Counted from the stretch's first letter, positions 1 through 7,943 are shown. The stretch: 64,000 bases of DNA from Clostridium sp. 12(A) (GCA_000526575.1 JAGI01000002.1:1798001-1862000); one strand, 5' to 3'. Made by a program: numbers and translations. Notes: generated by a model from the letters alone, not told the origin.

Positions 1-50
1 GATGCCGTCTGACGCCTGCTCCCCATAGCATTTTTTCTATGCATAGGATA

Positions 51-134
51 TCAGGTTTCGCCATTGGTACAGCATAAAGAGAGTCTGCACATGACGATTA
101 AATGATTGTTTGATTTCATGTTCCAACACTTCAT
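51..134 (-). CDS. Cys-rich leader peptide ORF, 27 aa
   Basis: This short reading frame starts with ATG at 134, seven bases after an AAAGGAG ribosome site, and stops with TGA at 53-51. It encodes 27 residues including four cysteines (positions 3, 16, 21, 22), two of them adjacent. It points off the left edge, so the gene it would precede is not visible. Its composition and position after the cysK terminator resemble the clearer cysteine leader at 1346-1444, so a cysteine-responsive leader is inferred. No terminator hairpin for it can be confirmed within the window. It could instead be a chance ORF in a 5' leader. Confidence 0.45.
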   Translation of the reverse strand: MKCWNMKSNNHLIVMCRLSLCCTNGET

Positions 135-204
135 TTGAAAACTCCTTTCTGTACTTTCTTTATTCTTTCTTAAATCATACCATTCCTATAGGTTTTTGTA
201 TAAT

Positions 205-251
205 ATATAAAAAATACAGCTGGCAATAAGATTTACTTATAACCAGCTGTA
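205..251 (-). terminator. Terminator of cysK
   Basis: The arms TACAGCTGG and CCAGCTGTA (215-223 and 243-251) pair, with an inner ATAAG/CTTAT pairing. On the minus strand they are followed by a run of T. It lies just after the cysK stop codon. Confidence 0.8.
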
Positions 252-284
252 AATACCACCAGTCACCTTGTATGTCAGATCTCT

Positions 285-1217
285 TTAGCCAAATAATGGG
301 GTGGACAGATAGCGGTCACCGGAATCAGGTAATACCACAACAATGGTTTTTCCCTTGTTTTCAGGTCTTTCTGCTAATATTTTTGCTGCTCTCAATGCTG
401 CACCAGATGAAATACCTACCAGGATTCCCTCGGTAACTGCAAAGGTCTTTCCTTCTGCAAATGAATCTTCATTCTCTACTGTGATGACCTCATCGTAAAT
501 TTTTGTATCCAATACCTCTGGTACGAATCCTGCTCCGATTCCCTGAATCTTATGAGGGCCTGGGTTTCCTCCGGAAAGTACCGGGCTGCTAGCAGGCTCT
601 ACAGCTACGATCTTAATATCCGGATTCTTTTCCTTTAAGTAGGAGCCTGCTCCAGTAATGGTTCCGCCAGTTCCTACGCCTGCGACAAAGATATCTACGC
701 TTCCATCGGTCTGCTCCCAGATCTCTGGTCCGGTGGTAGCTCTGTGCACCTTAGGGTTTGCTGGATTTACGAACTGACCAAGGATGACGGAACCAGGAAT
801 GGACTCCTTTAATTCCTCTGCCTTTGCAATGGCGCCCTTCATGCCCTTGGCTCCTTCTGTCAGTACCAGCTCTGCGCCGTATGCTTTCAATAAGTTTCTT
901 CGTTCCACACTCATGGTATCCGGAAGCGTAAGTATCGTCTTATAGCCCTTTGCCGCTGCAACCGCTGCAAGGCCGATTCCTGTATTGCCGGAGGTTGGCT
1001 CGATTATGGTAGCGCCTTCCTTTAATACGCCGCTTGCTTCTGCATCCTCGATCATGGCAAGCGCGATACGATCTTTTACAGAGCCTGCCGGATTTAAGTA
1101 TTCCAGCTTCGCAAGTATGGTAGCGTCCTTAATTCCTTCCTTTGCACTGTAGCGGTTTAATTTAAGTAACGGTGTTCCTCCAATTAATTCTAATGCACTT
1201 TCTTTGATTGCTCCCAT
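285..1217 (-). CDS. cysK: Cysteine synthase A (O-acetylserine sulfhydrylase)
   Basis: Cytoplasmic PLP enzyme making L-cysteine from O-acetylserine and sulfide. The PLP lysine is K48 in NPAGSVKDR, the substrate loop TSGNTG is at 75-80, and the phosphate-binding GTGGT is at 182-186. The start is set at 1217, because GGAGGAACATATC places the ribosome site correctly for this ATG. The open frame extends five codons further, but that start would overlap the ribosome site. The resulting 310 residues match the usual CysK length. The gene has its own promoter and an attenuator-like leader with Cys codons (1249-1444), and its own terminator. It lies downstream of, but separate from, the cystathionine/MalY pair. 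Confidence 0.95.
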   Translation of the reverse strand: MGAIKESALELIGGTPLLKLNRYSAKEGIKDATILAKLEYLNPAGSVKDRIALAMIEDAEASGVLKEGATIIEPTSGNTGIGLAAVAAAKGYKTILTLPDTMSVERRNLLKAYGAELVLTEGAKGMKGAIAKAEELKESIPGSVILGQFVNPANPKVHRATTGPEIWEQTDGSVDIFVAGVGTGGTITGAGSYLKEKNPDIKIVAVEPASSPVLSGGNPGPHKIQGIGAGFVPEVLDTKIYDEVITVENEDSFAEGKTFAVTEGILVGISSGAALRAAKILAERPENKGKTIVVVLPDSGDRYLSTPLFG

Positions 1218-1248
1218 GATATGTTCCTCCATTTTTTAGTTTGATTAT

Positions 1249-1285
1249 GAAAAAAGAGCAGCTGCCACTTTGGCACCTGCTCTTT
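1249..1285 (-). terminator. Attenuator terminator in the cysK leader
   Basis: A 15-bp stem with one mismatch (1271-1285 with 1253-1267, 3-base loop) is followed on the minus strand by six T. It stands between the Cys-rich leader peptide and the cysK ribosome site, that is inside the transcript, so it is expected to act conditionally. Confidence 0.8.
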
Positions 1286-1345
1286 GGTGTTTATGAAATA
1301 AACTGCTATTTCATCCCTTTAAGCTGTCAGGCAACGCAAATGGCA

Positions 1346-1444
1346 TTACAATAAAACTGTATCACTCTCCATACATACAGCCTGACAACAACATTTATTA
1401 TTAAAATAGATCCGATTAGAGATAACATTCGTATTATATTTCAT
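1346..1444 (-). CDS. Cysteine leader peptide of cysK, 32 aa
   Basis: The frame starts with ATG at 1444 after an AGAGGTGG ribosome site and stops at 1348-1346. Three consecutive Cys codons (residues 18-20) and a fourth Cys at 24 occur in 32 residues. The third Cys codon and the next bases (TGTCAGGC, 1387-1380) are perfectly complementary to GCCTGACA at 1332-1325, so ribosome position would decide whether this early hairpin forms. A second small hairpin (ATGAAATA/TATTTCAT) and the intrinsic terminator at 1249-1285 follow before cysK. This is the layout of a ribosome-mediated transcription attenuator sensing charged Cys-tRNA. The peptide itself probably has no other role. The exact competing antiterminator could not be resolved by eye. 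Confidence 0.8.
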   Translation of the reverse strand: MKYNTNVISNRIYFNNKCCCQAVCMESDTVLL

Positions 1445-1499
1445 ATGTGACCACCTCTTCTATTTACATACATGTTTAATATGTTTATATGTTATAATT

Positions 1500-1528
1500 A
1501 TATTAATACATGAAAAGGTGTGTGTCAA
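1500..1528 (-). promoter_or_regulatory. Promoter of the cysK leader
   Basis: On the minus strand TTGACA (1528-1523) and TAATAT (1505-1500) are separated by 17 bases. Transcription would begin near 1493, about 50 bases before the leader peptide start. Confidence 0.75.
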
Positions 1529-1546
1529 TAACTTTTTAATATTTTT

Positions 1547-2731
1547 TTAAAGTTCTGCTATGGCAGCCTTCAGCTTATCAAGAGCCTGCTTTAACGTTGA
1601 CTTCGGACATGCAATGTTAATCCGCTCAAACCCTTCTCCGGCTTCTCCGAAAATGGCTCCGCTGTCCAGCCAGAGGCCTGCTTTTGTTACAATCATTGAC
1701 TCCCGCTCTTCTTCTGTGAGTCCAAGCTCCCGAAAATCCAACCATACAAGATAGGTACCCTCTGGCTCGATCAGCTTGATTTGAGGCAAATGTTTCTTTA
1801 GATACTCCCTTACAAAGCCGAGATTTTCTTTTAAGTATTCCATCAGCTCCTCATGCCACGCTTCTCCATGGCGGTAAGCCGCCTCACAAGCCGTAAGTCC
1901 CAGGGTGTTTAGCTGACTGTAGCCTGCGGCTGCAATTTCTTTTTTAAACCTTCTTCTGATATCAGCGTTTGATATAAAAATATTGGAGACCTGAAGACCG
2001 GCCAGGTTAAAGGTCTTGCTGGGAGCCGTGCAGGTAATCGTCCTGTTTTTAAGCTCGTCTCCAATGTTTGCAAATACCTGATGCTTTCCGTCGTAGACAA
2101 AATCCTGATGGATCTCATCGCTGATGACCAGAATGTCGTGGCGGATGCAGATTTCACCCAGCTGCTCTAATTCCTCTCTGGAATAGACTCTTCCCACTGG
2201 ATTATGGGGATTGCATAAGAGGAATAATTTCACCTTGTTTTCCACAGCCTTTTTTTCAAAGTCCGCCAGATCCATTCTGTAAATACCGTCTTCTGAAAGA
2301 ACCAGGGTATTGTCCACAATCCTTCTGCCGTTATCCTCAATCACTTCGCTGAAGGGATAATAAACCGGCTGCTGGATCATGACTCCGTCTCCCGGCTTTG
2401 TAAAGGCTCTCACAGCCATAGCCAGGGCGAACACGACGCCAGGAGTCTTAACAAGCCATCTCCGTTCCACAGACCAGTCATGCCGCTTTTTCATCCAGTC
2501 CCTTACTGCCTCAAAATAATCCTCCTGTACTTCGCTGTAGCCGAAAATACCATGCTGGACCCGTTCCGTTATGGCATCTAAAACCTCCTGGGAGACTCTA
2601 AAATCCATATCTGCGACCCACAAGGGCAGCACATGCTCCGGCTTTCCTCTGCGCAGGGCAAAGTCGTATTTCAGACAGTTGGTATTCCTTCTCTCTATTA
2701 ATTCATCAAAATCGTAATTTCTCTTACTCAT
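1547..2731 (-). CDS. MalY/PatB-type cystathionine beta-lyase (C-S lyase)
   Basis: Fold-type I PLP aminotransferase-like C-S lyase, 394 residues. It is expected to cleave cystathionine (or cysteine and S-conjugates) to a thiol, pyruvate and ammonia. The PLP lysine is K239 in the SKTFNLAG motif, with partner residues N174 (CNPHNPVG) and D205 (SDEIH). The N-terminal part (PLWVADMDF) is typical of MalY/PatB. Its start overlaps the end of the upstream cystathionine-type gene by 8 bases, so the two are co-translated. In a Met/Cys operon, the likely job is converting cystathionine to homocysteine. Other C-S lyase substrates cannot be excluded. Confidence 0.88.
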   Translation of the reverse strand: MSKRNYDFDELIERRNTNCLKYDFALRRGKPEHVLPLWVADMDFRVSQEVLDAITERVQHGIFGYSEVQEDYFEAVRDWMKKRHDWSVERRWLVKTPGVVFALAMAVRAFTKPGDGVMIQQPVYYPFSEVIEDNGRRIVDNTLVLSEDGIYRMDLADFEKKAVENKVKLFLLCNPHNPVGRVYSREELEQLGEICIRHDILVISDEIHQDFVYDGKHQVFANIGDELKNRTITCTAPSKTFNLAGLQVSNIFISNADIRRRFKKEIAAAGYSQLNTLGLTACEAAYRHGEAWHEELMEYLKENLGFVREYLKKHLPQIKLIEPEGTYLVWLDFRELGLTEEERESMIVTKAGLWLDSGAIFGEAGEGFERINIACPKSTLKQALDKLKAAIAEL

Positions 2732-3878
2732 GAAATACCTGCTCCAATTCTTTGATTAAATCTTCTGCGTCTTCTATTCCTACGGATAACCGTAAGATCC
2801 GGTCCGTAACTCCATTTGCCGCCAGAACCTCTTTCGGTACATCGGCATGGGTCTGGGTAATGGGATAAGTAATCAGAGTTTCTACGCCTCCCAGGCTCTC
2901 CGCGAAACGGATCAACCGGACATCCTTTAAAATCTTATGAGCCAGTTCCTTTGATTCCACCTCAAAGGTGACCATGCAGCCAAAGCCTCTCGCCTGCTTT
3001 TTACAGACCTCATGTCCCGGATGATCTTTAAGCCCCGGGTAACAGACCTTTGTTACCTTCTTTTCGTTACAAAGAAAGGAAACCAGCTGCTCTGCATTCT
3101 TCTCAGCCCGGTCCATTCTAAGGGCCAGTGTCTTAATTCCTCTTAAGATCAGCCAGCTGTCAAATGGAGCAAGTCCGGAGCCCACTGTCTTAATAAGAAA
3201 GCGCAGCTTTTCAGAAAGCTCTTTTGTGGAGGCTACTAAAAATCCAGCTATGGTATCGTTATGTCCTCCCAGATATTTGGTTCCGCTGTGAACCACAATA
3301 TCCGCTCCCAGTTTTAAGGGATTCTGAAAATAAGGAGACATAAATGTATTGTCAACAATGAGAAGAAGTCCATGTTTTTTTGATATTTCTGCCAGTCTTT
3401 CAATGTCAATGACATTCATCATTGGATTGGTGGGAGTTTCAATAAAGATGGCTTTTGTATTCTCCCCTACCAGCTTTTCAAATTCTTCCGGAGAACATTT
3501 TGCGCAGTCAACGTTGCTGAATAAGATTCCATTTTTCTTACTCACATTGTCAAAAAGGCGAATGCTTCCTCCATATAAATCGCAATCCGTAATAATATGG
3601 TCACCGGGACGGAATAATTCCATCAAAGCTGTAATGGCAGCCATTCCGCTGGAAAATGCCAGGGCATCCACACCGCTTTCCAATGCTGCCACTACCTTTT
3701 CCAGTTGCTCTCTGGTTGGGTTCTGCAAACGGCTGTAATCGTACCCGGTGCTTTCTCCTACACCTCTATGTGCAAAGGTAGCTGTTTGATAAATAGGGAA
3801 GCTGATTGCCCCTGATTGATCCACCGTTTCCTCTGTTCCATTGCCGTATAAACACTTTGTTGAAATTCCATATTCCAT
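2724..3878 (-). CDS. Cystathionine gamma-lyase/synthase family enzyme
   Basis: PLP enzyme of the Cys/Met metabolism family, 384 residues, with PLP lysine K201 in VVHSGTKYLGGHND and the SSGMAA motif near residue 76. It could be cystathionine gamma-synthase (with the MalY partner, homoserine ester to homocysteine) or gamma-lyase (reverse transsulfuration). The family motifs visible here do not separate these. Overlap with malY, and cysK downstream, place it in transsulfuration. A GGTGG ribosome site precedes the ATG. A promoter-like TATACT and dyad sequences lie upstream at 3912-3990, next to the LysR gene. Confidence 0.85.
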   Translation of the reverse strand: MEYGISTKCLYGNGTEETVDQSGAISFPIYQTATFAHRGVGESTGYDYSRLQNPTREQLEKVVAALESGVDALAFSSGMAAITALMELFRPGDHIITDCDLYGGSIRLFDNVSKKNGILFSNVDCAKCSPEEFEKLVGENTKAIFIETPTNPMMNVIDIERLAEISKKHGLLLIVDNTFMSPYFQNPLKLGADIVVHSGTKYLGGHNDTIAGFLVASTKELSEKLRFLIKTVGSGLAPFDSWLILRGIKTLALRMDRAEKNAEQLVSFLCNEKKVTKVCYPGLKDHPGHEVCKKQARGFGCMVTFEVESKELAHKILKDVRLIRFAESLGGVETLITYPITQTHADVPKEVLAANGVTDRILRLSVGIEDAEDLIKELEQVFHE

Positions 3879-3911
3879 ACTTATCCACCGCTTTCTCGTT
3901 TTCTATTTTGT

Positions 3912-3990
3912 CCTATAAGTATACCCATATGGTAGGTTGAACCGCTAATACTAAAAAACAATAGCCTGCTATAGTTTCTTTCTATGGTTC
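3912..3990 (-). promoter_or_regulatory. Promoter and dyads before the cystathionine gene
   Basis: On the minus strand a TATACT -10-like box (3923-3918) has a poor -35. An ACC-N9-GGT element (3919-3933), which also fits T-N11-A, overlaps the spacer. A second dyad, ATAGC-AG-GCTAT, is centred near 3970, about 60 bp before the inferred start. A TTGAACC/GGTTCAA inverted repeat spans the region. Control by the adjacent LysR protein is inferred. Confidence 0.45.
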
Positions 3991-3999
3991 AATATTTTC

Positions 4000-4908
4000 T
4001 TACAATAGCTGGGCCTCATACTTTTTAAGCTCGTCAATATATTTCGTTCCAAGAACACTTAAGGGCATTTTTTTCTTTTTAATATACCCAATTCTCATCT
4101 TATCCTCTGTATCAAGAGGAATGGCTCGATATTCTCCTCCGTTTAAGTCCTCGCAGATGATACCACAGCAAAGAGTATATCCGTTTAGTCCCACCATCAG
4201 ATTTAATAAGGTGGCCCTGTCGTCAGCCTTAATAATCTGCTTATATTCATAGGTGCTGAATACTTCTTCTGCCAGATAAAAGGAATTGTTATTTCCCTGC
4301 TCAAAGGAAAGACAGGGATAATTTTTAAGGTCTTCAAATCCGATCCGGTCCATGGCCGCAAGGGGATTTCCTTTCCAAAGATACACATAGATTCCGCATC
4401 GAAACAGATCGATGAACTCTAAGTCATTGTCGATAAGAAGTTTTTCCATGGCTTTTTGGTTAAAGTCATTTAAATAAAGAATTCCCACTTCGCTCTTCTG
4501 GTTTTTCACATTTAAAATGACCTCATAGGTCTTTGTTTCATGGACGGCAAATTCGTAATCATCCATACCAAACTCTTTTGCCATATGAATGAAAGCCTGA
4601 ACCGCAAAGGTATAATGCTGCATGGAAACGCTGAACTTCTTTTTGAATTTTTCCTTTTTTACAAACCGTTCTTCCATCTGACGGTACTGCTCCAACATCT
4701 GTCTTGCATATCCTAAAAATTCTTCCCCTTCCGATGTGATCACTATACCACGGTTGGAACGAAGAAATATGGTCAGACCTATCTCCTCCTCTAAATCCCT
4801 TATGGTGCTTGACAGACTTGGCTGGGTAATGAATAGTTCGGCTGCTGCCTTGTTCATGGACTTCTGGTTGGCAATGCAGACGGCATACCGTAACTGTTGT
4901 AATGTCAT
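4000..4908 (-). CDS. LysR-family regulator of sulfur metabolism
   Basis: 302-residue LysR-type regulator. The winged helix-turn-helix lies at residues 1-62 (MTLQQLRYAV, NKAAAELFITQPSLSSTIRDLE), and the remainder is the two-lobed co-inducer domain. GGAAAGGAGTAACT precedes the ATG. It lies between two sulfur-enzyme genes it probably controls: the O-acetylhomoserine sulfhydrylase upstream (73-base gap with a hairpin) and the cystathionine gene downstream. The effector, possibly O-acetylserine, O-acetylhomoserine or a sulfur compound, cannot be read from sequence. Its relatives include CysB/CmbR/YtlI-type regulators, but no orthology is claimed. Confidence 0.85.
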   Translation of the reverse strand: MTLQQLRYAVCIANQKSMNKAAAELFITQPSLSSTIRDLEEEIGLTIFLRSNRGIVITSEGEEFLGYARQMLEQYRQMEERFVKKEKFKKKFSVSMQHYTFAVQAFIHMAKEFGMDDYEFAVHETKTYEVILNVKNQKSEVGILYLNDFNQKAMEKLLIDNDLEFIDLFRCGIYVYLWKGNPLAAMDRIGFEDLKNYPCLSFEQGNNNSFYLAEEVFSTYEYKQIIKADDRATLLNLMVGLNGYTLCCGIICEDLNGGEYRAIPLDTEDKMRIGYIKKKKMPLSVLGTKYIDELKKYEAQLL

Positions 4909-4936
4909 AGTTACTCCTTTCCTGACACGCGCTCAA

Positions 4937-4964
4937 CAGGCTGCCATATGGTAATGGCAGCCTG
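4937..4964 (-). terminator. Intercistronic stem-loop between sulfhydrylase and lysR
   Basis: The 11-bp perfect arms CAGGCTGCCAT and ATGGCAGCCTG surround a 6-base loop, with a possible outer CACGC/GCGTG extension. The following T-tract is poor, so partial attenuation or RNA processing between the two genes is more likely than full termination. Confidence 0.5.
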
Positions 4965-4981
4965 CGTGCGGTTATGTAATC

Positions 4982-6289
4982 CTATTCCACTGCTTTGAAT
5001 GCTTCTGCTAAATCTTCAATGATATCCGCTGCATGCTCCGTACCAATGGAAAGTCGAATGGTGTTCGGCTTAATTCCAGAGCCTAAAAGCTCCTCTTCCG
5101 TCATCTGGGAATGTGTGGTGGAAGCCGGATGGATTACCAGAGACTTTACGTCAGCTACATTTGCCAGTAGAGAAAACAGCTCCAGCTGGTCAATGAAATC
5201 TTTTGCTTTCTTTGCATCTCCTTTAATCTCAAAGGTGAAGATGGAACCGCCTCCATTTGGGAAATACTTCTTATAAAGCTCCTGCTGCTGTGCATCCTCT
5301 GAAATAGATGGGTGATGCACCGTCTCTACCTGAGGATGATTCTTTAAGAAGTCCACTACCTTAATGGCATTTTCCACATGGCGCTCGACTCTTAAGGATA
5401 AGGTCTCAAGTCCCTGTAAGAAAATAAAGGAATGGATGGGGGAAATGGAGGCCCCTGTGTCACGAAGTAAAATCGCCCGAATCTTCGTAATATAGGCTGC
5501 CGCTCCTGCTGCCTTTGTAAAGCAGATTCCGTGATAGCTTGGATTTGGCTCTGTTAAGGTCTCGAATTTACCGGATGCTTCCCAGTCAAATTTTCCGCTG
5601 TCAACAATCACGCCGCCAATGGTGGTTCCGTGGCCACCGATGAATTTGGTTGCTGAATGTACCACGATATCCGCTCCGTATTCAATAGGTCTTACCAAAT
5701 AAGGAGTCGCAAAGGTATTATCCACGATTAACGGAATTTTATGTGCATGAGCGATATGAGCAATTTTCTCAATATCAACGACATCGGAGTTAGGGTTTCC
5801 AAGAGTCTCGATAAAAATAAGCTTTGTATTCTCCTGAACCGCTTTATCTAAGGCATCGTAATCAAAAGGATCCACGAATGTGGTTTCAATACCGTACTCC
5901 GGAAGAGTATGAGCCAGCAGGTTATAGGTTCCGCCGTAAATATTTTTAGCTGCAACAATATGATCGCCATTCTTTGCAAGGTTCTCGACGGAATAGGCTA
6001 CCGCTGCTGCTCCAGAGGCAACGGCAAGGGCTGCGAGTCCCCCCTCCAGTGCTGCAATTCTCCGTTCAAATACATCCTGGGTAGGGTTGGTAAGTCTTCC
6101 GTAAATATTGCCTGCATCCGTCAGATTAAACCTTGCTGCCGCATGCTCGCTGTTATGAAATACATAAGAGGATGTCTGGTAAATAGGGACTGCTCTGGCA
6201 TCGGTAACAGAATCTGCCTGTTCCTGACCAACGTGTAACTGTAATGTTTCAAACTTAAATTCTCTTTCTGCTCTATTCTTCTTTGCCAT
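4982..6289 (-). CDS. O-acetylhomoserine sulfhydrylase
   Basis: 435-residue PLP enzyme of the Cys/Met family, expected to make homocysteine directly from O-acetylhomoserine and sulfide. The PLP lysine is K215 in VVHSATKFIGGHGTT. The length and the GGHGTTIGG segment favour the long sulfhydrylase subgroup over the roughly 385-residue cystathionine enzymes, one of which is encoded at 2724-3878. CAGGAGGAATTCCCC precedes the ATG. It is the first gene of the sulfur cluster. A TATAAT -10 box at 6351-6346 and a LysR-type palindrome at 6397-6413 lie upstream, so activation by the downstream LysR protein is likely. Confidence 0.9.
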   Translation of the reverse strand: MAKKNRAEREFKFETLQLHVGQEQADSVTDARAVPIYQTSSYVFHNSEHAAARFNLTDAGNIYGRLTNPTQDVFERRIAALEGGLAALAVASGAAAVAYSVENLAKNGDHIVAAKNIYGGTYNLLAHTLPEYGIETTFVDPFDYDALDKAVQENTKLIFIETLGNPNSDVVDIEKIAHIAHAHKIPLIVDNTFATPYLVRPIEYGADIVVHSATKFIGGHGTTIGGVIVDSGKFDWEASGKFETLTEPNPSYHGICFTKAAGAAAYITKIRAILLRDTGASISPIHSFIFLQGLETLSLRVERHVENAIKVVDFLKNHPQVETVHHPSISEDAQQQELYKKYFPNGGGSIFTFEIKGDAKKAKDFIDQLELFSLLANVADVKSLVIHPASTTHSQMTEEELLGSGIKPNTIRLSIGTEHAADIIEDLAEAFKAVE

Positions 6290-6345
6290 GGGGAATTCCT
6301 CCTGTTTACATCTTCTCTGGTTTGTTTGATTTCTATCTTGATCGT

Positions 6346-6413
6346 ATTATACCGTGTTTGAAGCGTTAGTGTTAATATGTATAATTACTATCTGGTTATA
6401 GGTAAAACCTATA
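6346..6413 (-). promoter_or_regulatory. Sulfhydrylase promoter with LysR box
   Basis: A -10 TATAAT (6351-6346) has only a weak -35. The 17-base palindrome TATAGGT-AAA-ACCTATA (6397-6413) contains an exact T-N11-A. Its centre is about 66 bp before the inferred start site near 6339, which is the classical position of a LysR activator site. Confidence 0.65.
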
Positions 6414-6567
6414 GCAAACACCCAGAGTCGGTTCCTTGACCATTCACTGTTTCTTTATTATACAACACTCTCTTGCTGCTTACACTATTTTTTTCTTCCT
6501 TGCTTATCCATCATATATCAGATATCCCTGAATATACATATACAAAAATGCAAAAGGATAACAGCCC

Positions 6568-7380
6568 ATGAACGAACATTACCCATTTGTGAATCCTCCG
6601 CTTCCGTACGCCTATGACGCTCTGGAGCCTTATATTGACACACAAACCATGTATCTTCATCATGACAGGCATTTACAGAGGTATGTGGTTGAGCTCAATA
6701 CAATATTAAGAAACTATCCGGAACTGCAAAACTTATCCCTTCCGGAGCTGATATCAAACCCGGAAAACCTTCCTGAAGAAATACGCCAAGGCATTATCAA
6801 TTATGGAGGAGGCGTTTATAATCATATTCTTTATTTTAACGGCATGACCAATGCTCTGAACCGTTCCCAGGCCGAAACTCTCTATCCTGCCATTGTTCGG
6901 GATTTCGGTACTCTGGAAGAGTTCTTTAATGAATATAAACGAAAAGCCTTATCTGTATTTGGATCAGGATTTGCCTGGCTGGTGGTCGCACCCGATGGAA
7001 GCCTTGAAATAGTCACCACCCGGAACCAGGATACCCCTATTGCCGATGGATTCTGCGTGGTAACTGGCATGGATGTATGGGAACACGCTTATTATCTGAA
7101 ACGATTTAACGACCGTGCAGCGTACATCGAAGACTGGTTCCATGTAGTCAACTGGGAGATGGCAGACGAGCTTTATAAACAGTGTATGAATAATCTGGAA
7201 AATCAGAGGGCAAATGCCCCGGAACAGCCCGCTGATACGTTAGGTGCTCCTACTGCTGAAGAAGAGCCTGTTCCAGCTCCTGAGACTTATACAGGGCCTG
7301 GCTCCGGACTGGAAGAGCTTCCGGCCGCAGGTCCAGAGGCGCCTACTGCTCCAGAAGAGGAAGTTGTTCCTACGGTTTAA
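6568..7380 (+). CDS. Fe/Mn superoxide dismutase-like protein with acidic Pro-rich tail
   Basis: Superoxide dismutase-fold protein of 270 residues. All four metal ligands of the family are in place: H31 (LHHDRHL), H86 (GGVYNHILYF), D169 and H173 (GMDVWEHAYYL). The dismutase domain ends near residue 210. The last 60 residues are a Pro/Ala/Glu-rich low-complexity tail absent from ordinary enzymes of about 200 residues. There is no signal peptide, so a cytoplasmic place is inferred. It is one of few plus-strand genes, divergent from the sulfhydrylase gene. Its own terminator follows at 7436. Activity is likely but the replaced outer-sphere positions (V83 for the usual His, for example) leave some doubt. 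Confidence 0.8.
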   Translation: MNEHYPFVNPPLPYAYDALEPYIDTQTMYLHHDRHLQRYVVELNTILRNYPELQNLSLPELISNPENLPEEIRQGIINYGGGVYNHILYFNGMTNALNRSQAETLYPAIVRDFGTLEEFFNEYKRKALSVFGSGFAWLVVAPDGSLEIVTTRNQDTPIADGFCVVTGMDVWEHAYYLKRFNDRAAYIEDWFHVVNWEMADELYKQCMNNLENQRANAPEQPADTLGAPTAEEEPVPAPETYTGPGSGLEELPAAGPEAPTAPEEEVVPTV

Positions 7381-7435
7381 TGCATAGCTTACATATTCGT
7401 TCAGCACGTTTCTTTTGCATATTAGTAAGAAATAC

Positions 7436-7464
7436 GGAGCCGATATCACGGTTCCTTTTCTTTT
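7436..7464 (+). terminator. Terminator of the SOD-like gene
   Basis: Arms GGAGCCG and CGGTTCC (7 pairs with one G-U) and a 6-base loop are followed by TTTTCTTTT. It lies 56 bases after the stop codon. Confidence 0.7.
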
Positions 7465-7587
7465 AGCTTTTAAGCTATATTTTTCTTGTATTAATCAATG
7501 ATATAGATGGAGATATATTGTTTAAAAGTATTACTTATTTTGTACTTTTATAGTAATATAAAATAAAAATATTGAAAGGGAGAGACT

Positions 7588-7761
7588 ATGGACAAGTTTT
7601 TGAAAAATGAATGGAGCTATCTTGAAAAGAAGCTGATTGTATCAACCTTTTTCTTATCAGGAGTTGTTATTGGTTTTTTAATTGCTCCCATTAAAAAAGG
7701 GATTTACTGCGGGAACAATAACCATATTACTATTCATAAAAAAAAGAAGTATCATAATTGA
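7588..7761 (+). CDS. Small single-span membrane protein, 57 aa
   Basis: A 57-codon frame follows a clear AAAGGGAGAGACT ribosome site. The product has a charged N-terminus (residues 1-16), one hydrophobic helix at about 17-34 (TFFLSGVVIGFLIAP) and a basic, His/Lys-rich tail. The helix followed by PIKKG resembles small Gram-positive membrane proteins of the YtxH type, but no family can be assigned. A terminator-like hairpin follows at 7811. Function is unknown. Confidence 0.6.
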   Translation: MDKFLKNEWSYLEKKLIVSTFFLSGVVIGFLIAPIKKGIYCGNNNHITIHKKKKYHN

Positions 7762-7807
7762 AATGATATGATTTCATAACTTTTACATACTTAAATTTAA
7801 TAAATCA

Positions 7808-7943
7808 CTAGAAAAAGGAGCCGCAAAAACGGCTCCCTTATTTTGGGTATTTATTACATTTCATTATAAAAATCAAGTTTTTTTTAGTACTCGCCTACTG
7901 TAACACTTTCCTCAAATCTAACCGCAACCTTAGCGTCTACCAT
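7808..7943 (-). pseudogene. Decayed 3' end of a second GGGtGRT gene, with terminator
   Basis: The minus strand encodes a 19-residue frame (7943-7884) that matches the last residues of the intact GGGtGRT protein: MVDAKVAVRFEESVTVGEY against MVGATVAVAVGIEESATAGKF. Beyond the stop, the 3' untranslated sequence (TTATTACA...AAAATCAAG) and the terminator hairpin GGAGCCGCAAAAACGGCTCC at 7817-7836 also match those at 9811-9830, the hairpin exactly. The rest of the gene is missing. This is a relic of a segmental duplication or of a deletion after duplication, and is not expected to be translated. Confidence 0.75.

Noticed and set aside
1445-1546. Cys T-box or SAM riboswitch upstream of cysK
   Set aside because: No T-box consensus (AGGGTGG-type) or SAM-box core was seen; the Cys-codon leader explains the terminator.
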